The notes under the pieces: generated by a model
Told to the model about the DNA's origin: nothing
Databases searched by the model: none
Seen by the model: only the letters and a program-made list of their open reading frames with translations
Translations under genes and position numbers: made by a program
Shown here: positions 23,953 through 35,442 of the stretch, piece after piece
Numbering within the stretch: position 1 is the stretch's first letter
Layout of the letters: every line of letters begins with the position of its first letter
NCBI GenBank assembly: GCA_039000515.1
Contig: JBCFYV010003567.1
Coordinates: 72,152 to 136,151 of the forward strand
Direction: 5' to 3'
DNA length: 64,000 nt
Source of the DNA: Timema cristinae
Lineage: Eukaryota > Arthropoda > Insecta > Phasmatodea > Timematidae

Positions 23953-24597
23953 TTAAAATTCTCCCAGATAAGAATAGATTTCAAATTATATATAAACTTT
24001 TTCTTTGTTTTCACAAAACTCCAATCTGTGTCATTTGACTTTTTCTTACTACACTAAATAATAAGTTTTATCTATACTACCCCATATTTCATCTACACTT
24101 GTCTTAATATATTTATGGGTAGTTTAAATGTAATCACATAAAATCCTGAATAGAATAATTTTTTAATTTTTTTTTTTATAAAAACCAACTAAATACTTTT
24201 ATGTAAAGCCTTGACTCTAATTCTAACCATAATTTTATCTTGTTTATCAATATTATACACCCTGTTTTATTTTAACTAATTGTCTATAACACATGTATTT
24301 TAATATGCTTTATTGTTTTATGCACATGTACTTTTTCGACTCACATTTTTAATGTGTTTTAACGGTATAATTTATTACTCTTAACCTAATTAAAAACTTT
24401 TTCTCATGACATAATTTGCTTTCACTCACAGTTGTTGATTGTAATTGATTTTCTGTTGTAAACAACTCTGCCACTCAGTCCATTGACTTTTCATAAATAA
24501 TACACTTAATTGGTATTGTCAGTATAATTTGTTTTAGTAATTTAATTTCTATCTTTTTCATATCTTTTAATTTGACATCTTTCCTTATCTAATAGAA
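23953..24597. repeat. Right arm of Penelope-associated foldback
   Basis: Reverse complement of 22560-23205. The 747-bp loop between the arms holds the ORF remnant and the ribozyme-like motif. No clear target duplication at the outer ends. Confidence 0.9.
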
Positions 24598-25029
24598 TAC
24601 ATATTGTTCCTTACTACAAATAATTATGTATTTTATGAAAATTAATTTTTGCTTGGTATAATAGTTTCGAAATGTAATTGCCTAAAAATAATGTTTTTCC
24701 CTCATAGATTTGAAACACCCCCTCTTCTCCCATGGCCCCGTTGGTCCCCCCAGTGCACATAACTTCCATAATATGGTGGTTCTCCATCACCTTATATAAT
24801 TTTTCATTTATTTGAGCTATTTAAAGTGCACTTTCTAAATCGACTGATTATATAAAATCACGAGAATTCCTATGAGCGAGAGTGAAAGGGCCTACCAATT
24901 TTGCCGGGAAAGGTATTTTCACACAACTCCCAGGGCTATTTAACATAACACAATCGAGATGGGACCGACGGCTTTACTTCTCCTCTGAAGGAAGTTGTGC
25001 TATGGGTTTTTATCGCTAAGGAAAAATAC

Positions 25030-25115
25030 GTCAACACCGGCTGGGTTAGAACCCACGAAAATCTAGTTCTGAGGCTATAACTTTACCCCAAGACAACCGA
25101 GGTCGATAACACCTT
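25030..25115 (-). pseudogene. tRNA-like SINE head, other family
   Basis: On the minus strand it has TTGGGGTAAAGTTATAGCC and the box-B-like GGGTTCTAACCC. It is not related to the A or B heads by eye. Confidence 0.3.
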
Positions 25116-25203
25116 TATAATTAGTGTTATTTTATGGGTATATTGATAATATCTAGCAAAGGCGACGGCTTAAGATCACAGTACTAGACGTATATATTTT
25201 TTT

Positions 25204-25460
25204 ATTTAGCACCGGGTCTTACTACCCTTTCGGGTTGTACGCTTAAGTACTAATTACATTAATAGATTAGGAGTTGGGAAGGTTAGATTTAGAGGAAGTA
25301 AAACAGCATTTGCTTGGAGGGATAGTTGAAAAACATTTAGGAACCCCCCCCCCCCCCCCCCCCCCACCACCCGACCGAGTTTCGAACCTCGATCTACCCG
25401 TCCTCGGCAGTCTAGCTTAACACGGCTAGTGCGTTATGCAACTACGCCACCGAGGCAGGT
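25204..25460 (-). mobile_element. SINE-A, full length, with poly-C run
   Basis: A complete copy in reverse: tail TTTAGCACCGGGTCTTACTA, body, box B (GTTTCGAACCTCGA) and head ending CCACCGAGGCAGG. A run of 22 C (25344-25365) replaces the usual short G-rich GAGGGTGGTT segment. Confidence 0.8.
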
Positions 25461-25504
25461 TACTAGTCGTATAACTACGTGAAAGTAAAAATAATAGCTT
25501 TTCT

Positions 25505-25690
25505 AACTCTTCCTTCACCTCTGACAAGACATCTTGTGAATGTGAGGAATGCCAGGCCTCCACCGTGGTTCGGATTCCACGTTAAACTGTAGGTCCTTCA
25601 TTTCATCTCACAATCACCCTACCATTACACATTAGCGTAAGTGCGTATAACCCGAACGGGTAGTAAGACGTGGTGCTAATAATAATAATC
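25505..25690 (+). mobile_element. SINE-B, 5'-truncated
   Basis: Its body and tail are nearly identical to the minus-strand SINE-B at 20029-20302 (CACCTCTGACAAGACATC, CCACCGTGGTTCGGATTCC). It ends in TAATAATAATAATC. Confidence 0.75.
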
Positions 25691-25694
25691 TATT

Positions 25695-27865
25695 AAAATT
25701 AGAGCCTATATGAGGAGTAACCGCCGCTTAGGGCGGGTCCATAGATCCGTACCGCCTCAACTTGTAGTCCCCTTTGGTCCATATGTTTGCTCAGGCTCTA
25801 ACTTCGTTTCAAAGGTTTGTTCCAACGGTAGTTATAGTAGTAGGCCACCACCCGTGTTTATTATGAACATATTTATCTTCCCTATACCAATTCCTATTAA
25901 GGCTGTGCCTACCCATAAATGCACGGTTCTAAACAAAAAAAAAATTTAAAAAATATATTTAATAATTCAACATTGTTGTTTTTTATTTATTTTAGTAACA
26001 TATCTGGGCATCTTTCATAATTCTTATGGAATTTTCAAACCATGCTAAAAATAGTTATTGAAATATTTTCATTAAAATGTTTCCATTTCAATGCATTTTA
26101 AATGGGAAAACAAAAATTATTAATGGATTTATTTATTTTCTTTGTACAATTAAGCTAAAGTGTTTGTTTATAACATATTATTTAATGAATAATTTCTTTT
26201 TCTTTTTAGTTATATTTTTTAATTTGGGTTAGCTTCAATAATCACGACGATATTGAGCTCTAACGACTCCGAAGTCGACACTCTAGTCAAAATACATGGT
26301 TTTAAATACAACTTTTCCTTCTGCAACTAGTTGTCTTAGCTGATAATAGGTGCCGTTAGTATGATCATTACCCATTTACAAACTAGTATCATTTTGTAAG
26401 CGTTGGCTAACCTGCTGTATCGGAATGCAGGTGGCAGTGGAGGGTTAAACTAATCTCTGTGACCTTCTTGAGTCAAAGAAACAGTAATACCATGTACGTT
26501 AGGATAAGAAGGGCCAATGTCCAATTATGAAAATTTGCGTAATTAAATAATAATATAAACATCTTAATATATTCAGTAACTAAAATACTCACAAAGTCTT
26601 CCTGCTGTGTGAATAAATATAGTTGGTCCCTACTTACTTCAATGAGAGTATTACTCTAGTGATACATTATTTTCAAAGAAAAAACCACATACTTCTCCAT
26701 ACACAAAGTTTTATGACATTAGCCCTTATTTAATTGAGGCAGTAAAACATGTAAAATTCTTCACTCTTATCTTATATTCTTTCTTGGGTTTTTTCATTCT
26801 TTAGCACTACACGTTGTAATAATAAGAGTTAATATTCAAAGTATATGAAAACTACTGTACATTGAATTTTTAATCCACTATTATAATAAATAAAATAAAC
26901 ATTCCTGCTCATATCAAACATAGTTATTTTAAATAAAATTTGGTCTAAATGTAATTTGGAGACGTTCTCAGTATAATTTTATATACTAGTTTTTATTTTA
27001 CGGTCTAGGATTTGACTCTCATTGGACTTATGAACGAAGTTTTTGGTAGTCAAGGTGAAAAAATGTTTATTTTATTTTATTAGCTTGTTAAATGTGATTA
27101 CTTTTAATTTGAATCTGTTGCATTCTCGCAGTTTGTGCGCTTGTTCGGAAGAAATTTATCGAATCCCGAACAATAAGTACCCACGGTGATTACTTTTTAT
27201 ATAATTAACAATATGTGACCTTTTTGCTTTCGAACAAAATCCAATGGATTGTATAAATTTTGAGGTGGAGAAGTATTTACAAAATATTATTTTATATCCT
27301 TGTCAATAACAAGTTTATTAATAAAGGGCGCACAAAGAAACTCAAAAATATAATTGATTATTTAACTGCTTGTCGTAAAGGGTAAGTTTTTTTAATGGTA
27401 TGCATATTACTGGCGCTTAGGCTATCTGTATATACTAATTTAAGTACAATGGATGAGTAGCGATACTATTTTATTTACTGTAGAGATAATATCAAAATTA
27501 AGATACAAATAAATATTTCTATATAACAATGCAGCGATTATTCTGATATTTCAAGTACTTTTTTTCTAAAAAAGCTCTTAGCTGAAAGTAAATGTTACTA
27601 ACACTCTGTAACGCACTTATTGTATGTTCAAAATCTCTTGTGCCTTGGGAGAATTCGTATCACGCTAGTACTAAGTAATTTCAACCTAACAGGGAATCGA
27701 ACTAGTCAAGTTACTAGAGCTGATTAATTTACGCACTCAGTGCTCAGTCATAGCACTTTAGCAATATTGACCACGGCATGAAGCCGATGATAAGTAAAAT
27801 ATATTTAAAACCATTAAAGTTAATGAACTTTTGTGTTTCCTATGCCATAAAGTAAGTAAGTATTT
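25695..27865. other. Anonymous AT-rich DNA
   Basis: No gene, repeat family or RNA recognised over about 2.2 kb. Confidence 0.45.
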
Positions 27866-27867
27866 GA

Positions 27868-28165
27868 TACCCGACCGCCTCTGTTGTAAAGTGGTCAGAT
27901 TTACTGGCTTCAGATCCTGAAATCCCAGGTTTGATCCCCAGTGCCCCTAATTCTGTCTGTGAAGCAGTGGGTATGAAACGGAACCAAAATCAACCTCGTG
28001 AGGACAAATGAGATAATTGAATGAATAAGTAGCGCTTCAGTCTATACAACTGAGATAGAAGTCTGGAGGGCTCGTTGTGCTAACCACATGGCACCCTCAG
28101 CTTGAAAATGTTGGCACTATCTTTGCCAACATACAGCAGCCTCTCGATTGGTATAGCCTGCTTGC
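27868..28165 (+). mobile_element. tRNA-derived SINE, family E
   Basis: The head is CCCGACCGCCTCTGTTGTAA and the box-B-like part AGGTTTGATCCCCAG. The body holds CTCGTGAGGACAAATGAG, then GGAGGGCTCGTTGTGCTAAC and AAATGTTGGCAC. A headless copy at 31027-31215 shares this body. Confidence 0.6.
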
Positions 28166-28305
28166 AGGCTGACACCATGGAGATATTACTCAAGTTAAAC
28201 TCTACCAATAGGATAAAAAATTATTCCCAAAAACATTTATTTCTGGAAAATTGTGTAAATCCTATAGATGTTTGAAAACTGTAAACACAGTATTAAATAA
28301 CAGAT

Positions 28306-28562
28306 ACCCACTTCAGTGGCTGAGAGGTCTAAGGTGTCACTACAGTGTTAAATTGGCCTGCTGATAGCGGAGCACTTGGGGTGCAAATCCTGGTCGGGTC
28401 TATTGCGGATAGTTTTTCCTAAATTGTTTCCCCATCTTCCAAAATAAAAATGCTGGTAGATAACCTCTCAAATGCTTCTTTCCTCATTACTACCCAATTA
28501 GATTAACATGTATGCGTATAACATGAACAGGTAGTATGACGTGGTGATATCAGTAATAAAAA
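28306..28562 (+). mobile_element. SINE-A, full length, diverged
   Basis: Head ACCCACTTCAGTGGC, AGGTCTAAGGTG, decayed box B (GGGGTGCAAATCCTGG) and tail CATGAACAGGTAGTATGACG. Confidence 0.7.
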
Positions 28563-28909
28563 TAACAGATATATTTATAGTAAAAATTGTTATAGTCTTC
28601 GAAATGAGACTGCTTTTAAAATATTTTATTGCCTCCTTAGCCTTTAAATTTTAAAAATTAACCAAAGCACAGTGGCCAAATTTAGCACATTAAATTTTAG
28701 TTATTTTTTATTTTACCTGCTTACTAATAAACTCAAATAAATGGTACGACAAAATCGTAAGCTACATACTCTCTCGTATAGGTTATTATAGTTAGTGACA
28801 AAATCTTCAAAAATAAGTTATCTCTAATTTTACCTTAAATAAATTTTTCTCTGATAAATAAGTATACATTATTATTTATCACTACCCTCACCAGATATTT
28901 ATTTGAAAA

Positions 28910-30512
28910 AAATTCAAAAATGGTACAACAGCATTAACCTGGAGTCACGTGACACTTTGATATGCTAATTACTCAAAATGGGTACGGGTACAAAACTTTC
29001 TCTTTGTGGTACAAAACTGTGCAGAACTAGTACAAAACTTTGGCATGAAAAAATTCAAAAGTAGTACAACAGCATTAACCTGGAGTAACTACTTTGATAT
29101 GCTAATTAACCAAAATGGGTACGGGTACAAAACATTTTATTTGTGGTACAAAACTAGTACAAAACTTTGCCATAAAAAAAAAGTTCATAATTCAAAAGTG
29201 GTACAACAGCATTAACCTGGAGTCACCACTTTGATATGCTAATTACTCAAAATCGTACGGGTACAAAACTTTTTCTTTGTGGTACAAAACGGTACAAAAC
29301 TTTGGCATCAAAAAATTCAAAAGTGGTACAACAGCATTAACCTGGAGTCACCACTTTGATATGCTAATTACTCAAAATAGGTACGGGTACAAAACTTATT
29401 TGTGTTACAAAACGGTACAAAACTAGTACAAAACTTTGGCATCAAAAAATTCAAAAGTGGTACAACAGCATTAACCTGGAGTCACCACTTTGATATGCTA
29501 ATTACTCAAAATGGGTACGGGTACAAAACGGTACAAAACTAGTACAAAACTTTGGCATCAAAAAAAGTTCAAAATCAAAAGGGGTAAAGCCGCATTTACC
29601 TGGAGTACTCACATTGATATGCTAATTACTCAAAACGTGTACGGGTACAAAACTTTTTCTTTGTGTTACAAAACGGTACAAAACTTTGGCATCAAAAAAT
29701 TCAAAAGTGGTACAACAGCATTAACCTGGAGTCACCACTTTGATATGCTAATTACTCAAAATGGGTACGGGTACAAAACTTATTTGTGGTACAAAACGGT
29801 ACAAAACTAGTACAAAACTTTGGCATCAAAAAAAGTTAAAAATCAAAAGGGGTAAAGCCGCATTTACCTGGAGTACTCACTTTGATATGCTAATTACTCA
29901 AAACGGGTACGGGTACAAAACTTTTTCTTTGTGTTACAAAACGGTACAAAACTTTGGCATCAAAAAATTCAAAAGTGGTACAACAGCATTAACCTGGAGT
30001 CACCACGTTGATACGCCAATTACTCAAAACGGGTATGGGTACAAAACTTTTTCTTTCTGGTACAAAACGGTACAAAACTAGTACAAAACTTTGACATCAA
30101 AAAAAGTTCAAAATTAAAAAAGTAGTAAAACAGCATTAACCTTAGGTCACCTCTTTGATATGCTAATTACTCAAAATGGGTACGGGTACAAAACTTTGGC
30201 ATCAAAAAAAGTTCAAAATTCAAAAGTGGTACAACTTCATTTACCTGGAGTCACCACTTTATATGCTAATTACTCAAAATGGGTACGGGTACAAAACTTT
30301 TTATTTGTGGTACAAAATGGTACAAAACTAGTACAAAACTTTGGCATAAAAAAAATCAAAAGTGGTACAACAGCATTAACCTGGAGTCACCACGTTGATA
30401 TGCTAATTACTCAAAACGGGTACGGGTACAAAACTTTTTCTTTGTGGTACAAAATGGTACAAAACTAGTACAAAACTTTGGCATCAAAAAGGTTCTAAAT
30501 TCAAAAGTGGTA
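28910..30512. repeat. Satellite array, 12 units of 104-147 bp
   Basis: Units share GCATTAACCTGGAGTCACC, then TTTGATATGCTAATTACTC, then the GGTACGGGTACAAAAC and GGTACAAAACTAGTACAAAA blocks. The GCATT anchor falls at 28931, 29072, 29209, 29334, 29469, 29592, 29719, 29860, 29986, 30133, 30237 and 30373. From 29469 to 29986 the units alternate between two types, one with GGGGTAAAGCCGCATTTACC, giving a dimeric period of about 250-267 bp. Open frames run through several units but unit lengths are not multiples of three throughout, so coding is unlikely. Confidence 0.9.
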
Positions 30513-30976
30513 ATACAGGTTAATGGACGTCTAGCTGACTGGAATGGATAGGCTAATTTTTCTGCTCGAAAGTGTGATTGTATCTTGACGTTATATCTCC
30601 CCACGTTTAGTCAAACTTGGTCGCCTACACACTTTACGGTCCGGCACTACACTTCTTATCTCTCTCAGTTCTTGGAAAAAGTTTGCTTGCTGCCTTTACT
30701 GATTACCGGTCGTGGTCGCCAGTCTCCCAATTGTTTAAACAAACCAGTAATTCTGCCAACCTGATGGCTGGAATCCACCAGTTTGTGTAACTTTAGCAAC
30801 GCCATCTATTCTGATAGCTGAAAGCTCAACACACCGCCAGAGAGGGTAGGCAGGGCCTTAACCGGAATATTAGACACACGGCTAAGCTTGAACCAGAACT
30901 CTGATCGCTTCACTTGAACAATCAAATTGGGATCAATGTAATTGTTTATTTGTTTCAAAATAGCTATACACTTTTT
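30513..30976. other. Unique-looking spacer after the satellite
   Basis: Moderately GC-rich. No gene or repeat recognised. Confidence 0.4.
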
Positions 30977-31022
30977 CTTCACCTCATCTTAATACCCTTC
31001 CGGGATACGCACATTTTAATAC
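30977..31022 (-). mobile_element. SINE-A 3' tail fragment
   Basis: Reverse tail, CATCTTAATACCCTTCCGGG. Confidence 0.4.
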
Positions 31023-31026
31023 TCTT

Positions 31027-31215
31027 TTGGGGTCTCTGGACCAGTGGGTTTGGAAAGGAGTCAAACCCAGCCTCATGAGGACAAATGAGGAGCAACTTGA
31101 ATAACTAATTAGCAGCTTCGATCTAAAAAACTGAGATTAAAGGCCGGAGGGTTTGTTGTGCTGACCATATGACACCCTCGATCTACAAATGTTGGCACAA
31201 TCGTCGCCTAAGGTA
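31027..31215 (+). mobile_element. SINE family E, headless copy
   Basis: It shares CTCATGAGGACAAATGAG, CGGAGGGTTTGTTGTGCTGA and AAATGTTGGCAC with 27868-28165. Confidence 0.55.
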
Positions 31216-31274
31216 GCGGTCGCTTGGTCGGTATAGATAGTTTTCGGGTTCGCGCCATGATTGGTTTTTTTGGG

Positions 31275-31465
31275 GGGAGGGGAGTTTAGGGCTAAAGGAG
31301 ATATGTATATGAACTGTACCCGCATTTGCTTGGAGGGAAACTGGAAGATTTCTTAGGATAAAAATATCCTCAGAACACCCGGCTGGGATACGAACCCCTA
31401 TTTTTTTTTTTACCAGAAACCAGATCATGTTAACCTGAAAGCTATTCCGCGTGTCCACTAATGCG
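31275..31465 (-). mobile_element. SINE-A, partial
   Basis: Body CTGTACCCGCATTTGCTTGG, ACACCCGGCTGGGATACGAA as box B and a decayed head, in reverse. Confidence 0.6.
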
Positions 31466-31477
31466 GACTATTTCCAA

Positions 31478-31632
31478 CACGTCATTGCCTTGTTTGATTG
31501 GAATACCTGTGACGGGGAGATCGGGGCTCGAATCTCGGTTGGGTGTATCAAGGGAGTGTTTCCCTAAATGGTCCCCACTCTACATCTCAAAAAAAAAATC
31601 GGGTACATTTCCTCTAATTTTATATCTTCCTA
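31478..31632 (+). mobile_element. SINE-A, truncated at both ends
   Basis: GACGGGGAGATCGGGGCTCG box-B region and body with an A-run. It ends where the next SINE starts. Confidence 0.6.
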
Positions 31633-31880
31633 CTTGATTCGGTGGCCGCATGGTCTAAGGCATCATCTCGTGTTAGACTAGACTGTTGATGATGGGGAGA
31701 TCGGGGTTATAATCCAGGTTGGGTGTACTGAGGGTGGTTTTCCAAAATGGTTTCCATTCTAACTCCACTAAAATGCGAGTACACTTCTTCTGAAATCATC
31801 TTTCATCCCTAACTCATTATCGTAAAGAGTACAAATGTTTATAACACGAACATGTAGTAAGACGCGGTGCAAAGAGGAAG
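31633..31880 (+). mobile_element. SINE-A, full length
   Basis: Head TGATTCGGTGGCCGCATGGT, CTAAGGCATC, box B slightly decayed (GGGGTTATAATCC), tail ACATGTAGTAAGACGCGG. It lies directly against the previous copy. Confidence 0.75.
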
Positions 31881-32059
31881 CTACCCTCCTCATTACTACT
31901 CCATTTACTCGTATAAAAGATGTGATACGGGCCTTCGCTGAACGGAGGAGTCTTTCACGTCCTCGGAGTTAGTTGATTTCAGTTCCTATTTTAAGGCGGG
32001 AGTGTAGGAACCTCGAGCCAAGGTCGGTGTTTTTGTAGTTTTTAGAGCAAAGTATTTTT

Positions 32060-32307
32060 GTGGCCAAAATAAACTATTGCTTCAGTACAAATATCGAATT
32101 TAATCTTCTTCGCATGGTGATATCAAAAGTTCTTGAATATATGTCATGAGCATGGCAGCATTAGATGACAAACTTTTTAAATGTAAATAAAAAGTTATTA
32201 AAGTCCAGGACATCCTCGACATGTATTCAAGAACTGTCGAGGTCACCATGTAAAGAAAATTAAGCTCTATTTTTCTGCTGAAGAAATATTGGATTTATAT
32301 TGACCAA
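32060..32307. mobile_element. MITE-1, copy C
   Basis: Left end TATTGCTTCAGTACAAATAT then TTCGCATGGTGATATC. Right end GTCGAGGTCACCATGTAAAG then TGAAGAAATATTGG. The two ends are imperfect reverse complements over roughly 80 bp. Confidence 0.6.
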
Positions 32308-32309
32308 TA

Positions 32310-32957
32310 AATTTAAAAACTGCCCTTAACCCGCTTTCCCTACACTCCTATCTTAAGCTAGTCCACTGAGTTTGAATAAGAGCTAAGTCGCACTGATGAC
32401 CGCATCAAATGAGGGAATTATATTATATTGATAATAACATAGTTATGCTGTAATTCCCAATATCCTGGCACTGGATGTTAGAGTCATCGCTCCTTAGAAT
32501 TTTGCTAAGCAGCCACGCGATGTAGGTATGCAACATATATTGCATAGCTGATTATACGCAGGAGCTTGTTGGATGATTGCTTTGAATTAGCAAGGATTGT
32601 GCTTTCAATGCAACGCACACCAGTCAAGATTAACTCTAAGCTAGTATAACAATATATATTTGAATAAAGATTGCAGTACAAATTGTAAAAATAAAGTGAC
32701 CTTTAATTACGTACTAAGCTGTGAACTCACTTATGAAAGCAGGATCACAAACTAGTAAGAATAATATAAATATTAATTTTTTATTTATCTTTGAATGTTC
32801 AAATATTCTCCGATATTGATATTAGGCCTATTTATAAATGATAAACTCAAGAGTTATTGACATTATTTTTTATTCTAATCCCTGTCTACTACTCCTCCAT
32901 GATATCAGCATCTAATTACACTACGTGGTAAGGACCAGGAAATATAAATTTAAAATA
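32310..32957. other. Intergenic
   Basis: No feature recognised. Confidence 0.4.
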
Positions 32958-33060
32958 AAATGTACCCCTAAATTGGCGAGGTGGAAAAGTGGGAAGCGAT
33001 CTATGAATATTCACCCGGTCTAGATTTGAACCCCGACCTATACGTTACTGGAAAACTATA
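32958..33060 (-). mobile_element. SINE-A fragment
   Basis: Reverse body and box B (CTAGATTTGAACCCCGACC). Confidence 0.45.
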
Positions 33061-33954
33061 AAATGAGCCTGAAATTCAGACCGCATGTGCACCGATGCGG
33101 TGTGGATCTCAATTTCATAATAAACAAAATCGACATTCTTTTGATTAGTGAATAGGTGAGTTAGGGTAGTGGGAATATCATTAAAACTGTCTTATGAGTT
33201 ATGACACTTGAAGTTAAATACAAAACAATGTTTATTTTGACCTCGAATAATTGTAGAACTATTCAAGAGTCAAATTTTTATAAGAAAGGCATCCTAGAAA
33301 ATATAATTGATAATATTTTTCTCAATTATTACTATTATTTTATAATAATTGATATCTGCCAAAATGACAGCCGTAGATAACATGACTTGATGTGTGAATA
33401 GGCCTACATGAAAGTTTAGCTCGTAACATCTTAAGCTTTCAAATTAGGTTCTTCCTATGAAAATTGGACAGCAAAAAAAATCTCAAATTTAATTTCAAGA
33501 TAATTAATGAAAACTGTACTATAAAAAAATATTTTCGACTACCATACGAATATATAACTGCTCTTTGACCAAGGCAAATAATATATCGCTGCTCCACTCC
33601 TTTATCCACATCTCCCCCTCCCCTCCACACACAATCCCTCTCCCCTATTTTCCCATTCCATCCTTTAAAAAAACAACATAGCTTTCATCCTTGTGGTGTC
33701 CTCCGATGTCCGATCGTCCGCCGCATCAACCCCTGATTGTTATTCCTGGCCTGCGGTTCATTAGGACTGTGCGGAGGTCATATTGTGTGCAGCGGCACGT
33801 ATTCGCTGCAATTATCGTGCCCGCACCCCAGACCTCCCTGTTTACACAGTGGTATCCACACACATACATACACAGAGTAGGAATTGATTGACGAGTGTCT
33901 GGAGATCACGTTCAAGGTTATATCCGAATTGGCCACAAAAATACTTTAGTTCTA
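33061..33954. other. Intergenic
   Basis: No convincing exon. The stretch 33690-33890 is richer in GC than its surroundings and unexplained. Confidence 0.4.
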
Positions 33955-33955
33955 A

Positions 33956-34002
<47 letters not shown>
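33955..34002. repeat. (ATT)n microsatellite
   Basis: About 15 units. It sits right at the 3' end of the minus-strand LINE remnant, where it reads as an (AAT)n tail. Confidence 0.9.
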
Positions 34003-34017
34003 GTGTTCTCTCTCACA

Positions 34018-34604
34018 ACAGGTCCAGTTCTTTTGTCAGTAAACTTAGACCGCCAGTGCGCCCTGTCCTCTGCCTCCTCTTCCAATTCCCAGAATTTTCT
34101 TCTTACCTTTAAGTCATCGAATATTGGAATTCTCTTTCCTAAGTTTCTATTTCCCACACCCTTTCTTTATATGACGTCATGCACAAGACAGTTCCTCCTA
34201 AGGATGTGTCCGATTCAATTTGCTTTGTACCGAAGAATCAAATCCAAAATGGTTCTCTTCTCACCCACTCTTATTAGGACTTCATTTGTCAACCTGCTCT
34301 TCTCAAATCTTCTCCAGGATCACATTCCAAAGCTCTCCAAATATTTATTTTCAATTTTCCTAAGCTTCCGAGTTTCTGCTCCATACAGTGCGTTACTCTA
34401 AATGTAGAATTTTATTAGTTTCTTCCTCAGTTCCAAACTCAACTTGCTGGTCAGCAGTAACCTCTTCTTGTTGAAAGCGTCCTTGGCCATAGCGATCCTC
34501 GACTCAATTTCTTTGGTGCAATAGGCATCCTTTGTTAGCAGACTTTCCAAGCACTTGAACTGCTCCATTATTTTCAACTGTTGGTTTCCAATTTTAATTT
34601 TCAA
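34018..34604 (-). pseudogene. LINE reverse-transcriptase C-terminal part
   Basis: The frame starts near KIMEQFKCLESLLTKDAYC and continues ESRIAMAKDAFNKKR, LLTSKLSLELRKKLIKFYI, then after a stop ALYGAETRKLRK and later blocks through several stops. This is the well-known region behind the catalytic YxDD of an arthropod LINE (RTE/CR1-like superfamily, exact clade unsure). 5'-truncated and dead. Confidence 0.75.
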
Positions 34605-34619
34605 AAAGTGGGTCTGATA

Positions 34620-35004
34620 AATGCATCATAATAAACATATGTGTGTACCGTAAATTTAGTTTTTAGCTGAGAGTATTATTTAAATTTTTAATAGTTCACA
34701 TTAAATCGTTTTTCTTGGTAAATATTCTGTTACAATCATATTTTGAATTAGTTTTTTCTTTATCTTTTGCATTTTACTTAAAATTAATTTTGTATTACTA
34801 AGTTTTTTTGTTTGTTTTATAGTGCTAACGTGTTGAAGGGGAATACCTTGACTATTATCCTCTTATCTAAGGAAACTATTAAAGTAAGTCTTAAAGAAAT
34901 GGGCGAGGATATTAAGCCACACCATTAGACCAACTAACTACTTGGCAATAATCACTGTTGATTCTAGCTCAATCTACAGGAATGTTATTTAATAATAAGT
35001 TATA
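34620..35004. other. AT-rich spacer
   Basis: No feature seen. Confidence 0.4.
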
Positions 35005-35220
35005 CTGGCAGATGGGCACGTGGACAAAGGCGTCTGTCTCATCTAGTTTGGTTTTCTGGTAACAGGAAGTTCGGGGGTTGAATCATGGTTGGATTTACAG
35101 AGTTGGTTTTGCCCTATATCGTTTATTACTCTTCATCCACGAACATGTGGATACATTTATTATTAATTACACTTAAATATGCGGATAACTCGAACGGTTA
35201 GTAAGACGTGAAGCACGGAA
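35005..35220 (+). mobile_element. SINE-A, diverged
   Basis: Head remnants, box-B-like CGGGGGTTGAATCATGG, tail CTCGAACGGTTAGTAAGACG. Confidence 0.6.
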
Positions 35221-35442
35221 TTTTTTTTTTAACTTATCAACACGTGACACACATAACTTCAGAACATATTTAATAAAATAAAACTGTCTGCATTAATTGA
35301 ATGTTCAAGCAGTTACAACTTAAAAGGGAAAAACTATCCAAAATGCAATGCAAACCTTGTACTATTGTTAAAAAATTTTGTGTGCTCGTTGATTATGTTA
35401 CAAATACGTAAATAATTAACAATATCGACACAACTTGATTAT

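Noticed and set aside
29006..30468. Repetitive protein encoded by the satellite (HFDMLITQNGYGYKTF-type frames)
   Set aside because: Unit lengths are often not multiples of three, frames break repeatedly, and starts are arbitrary.
28910..30512. Satellite as a CRISPR array
   Set aside because: Units are long, variable and continuous, without short constant repeats and unique spacers, and the setting is eukaryotic.
33895..34401. 168-residue plus-strand frame with a poly-Tyr stretch
   Set aside because: It reads the (ATT)n tract and the antisense of a LINE remnant.
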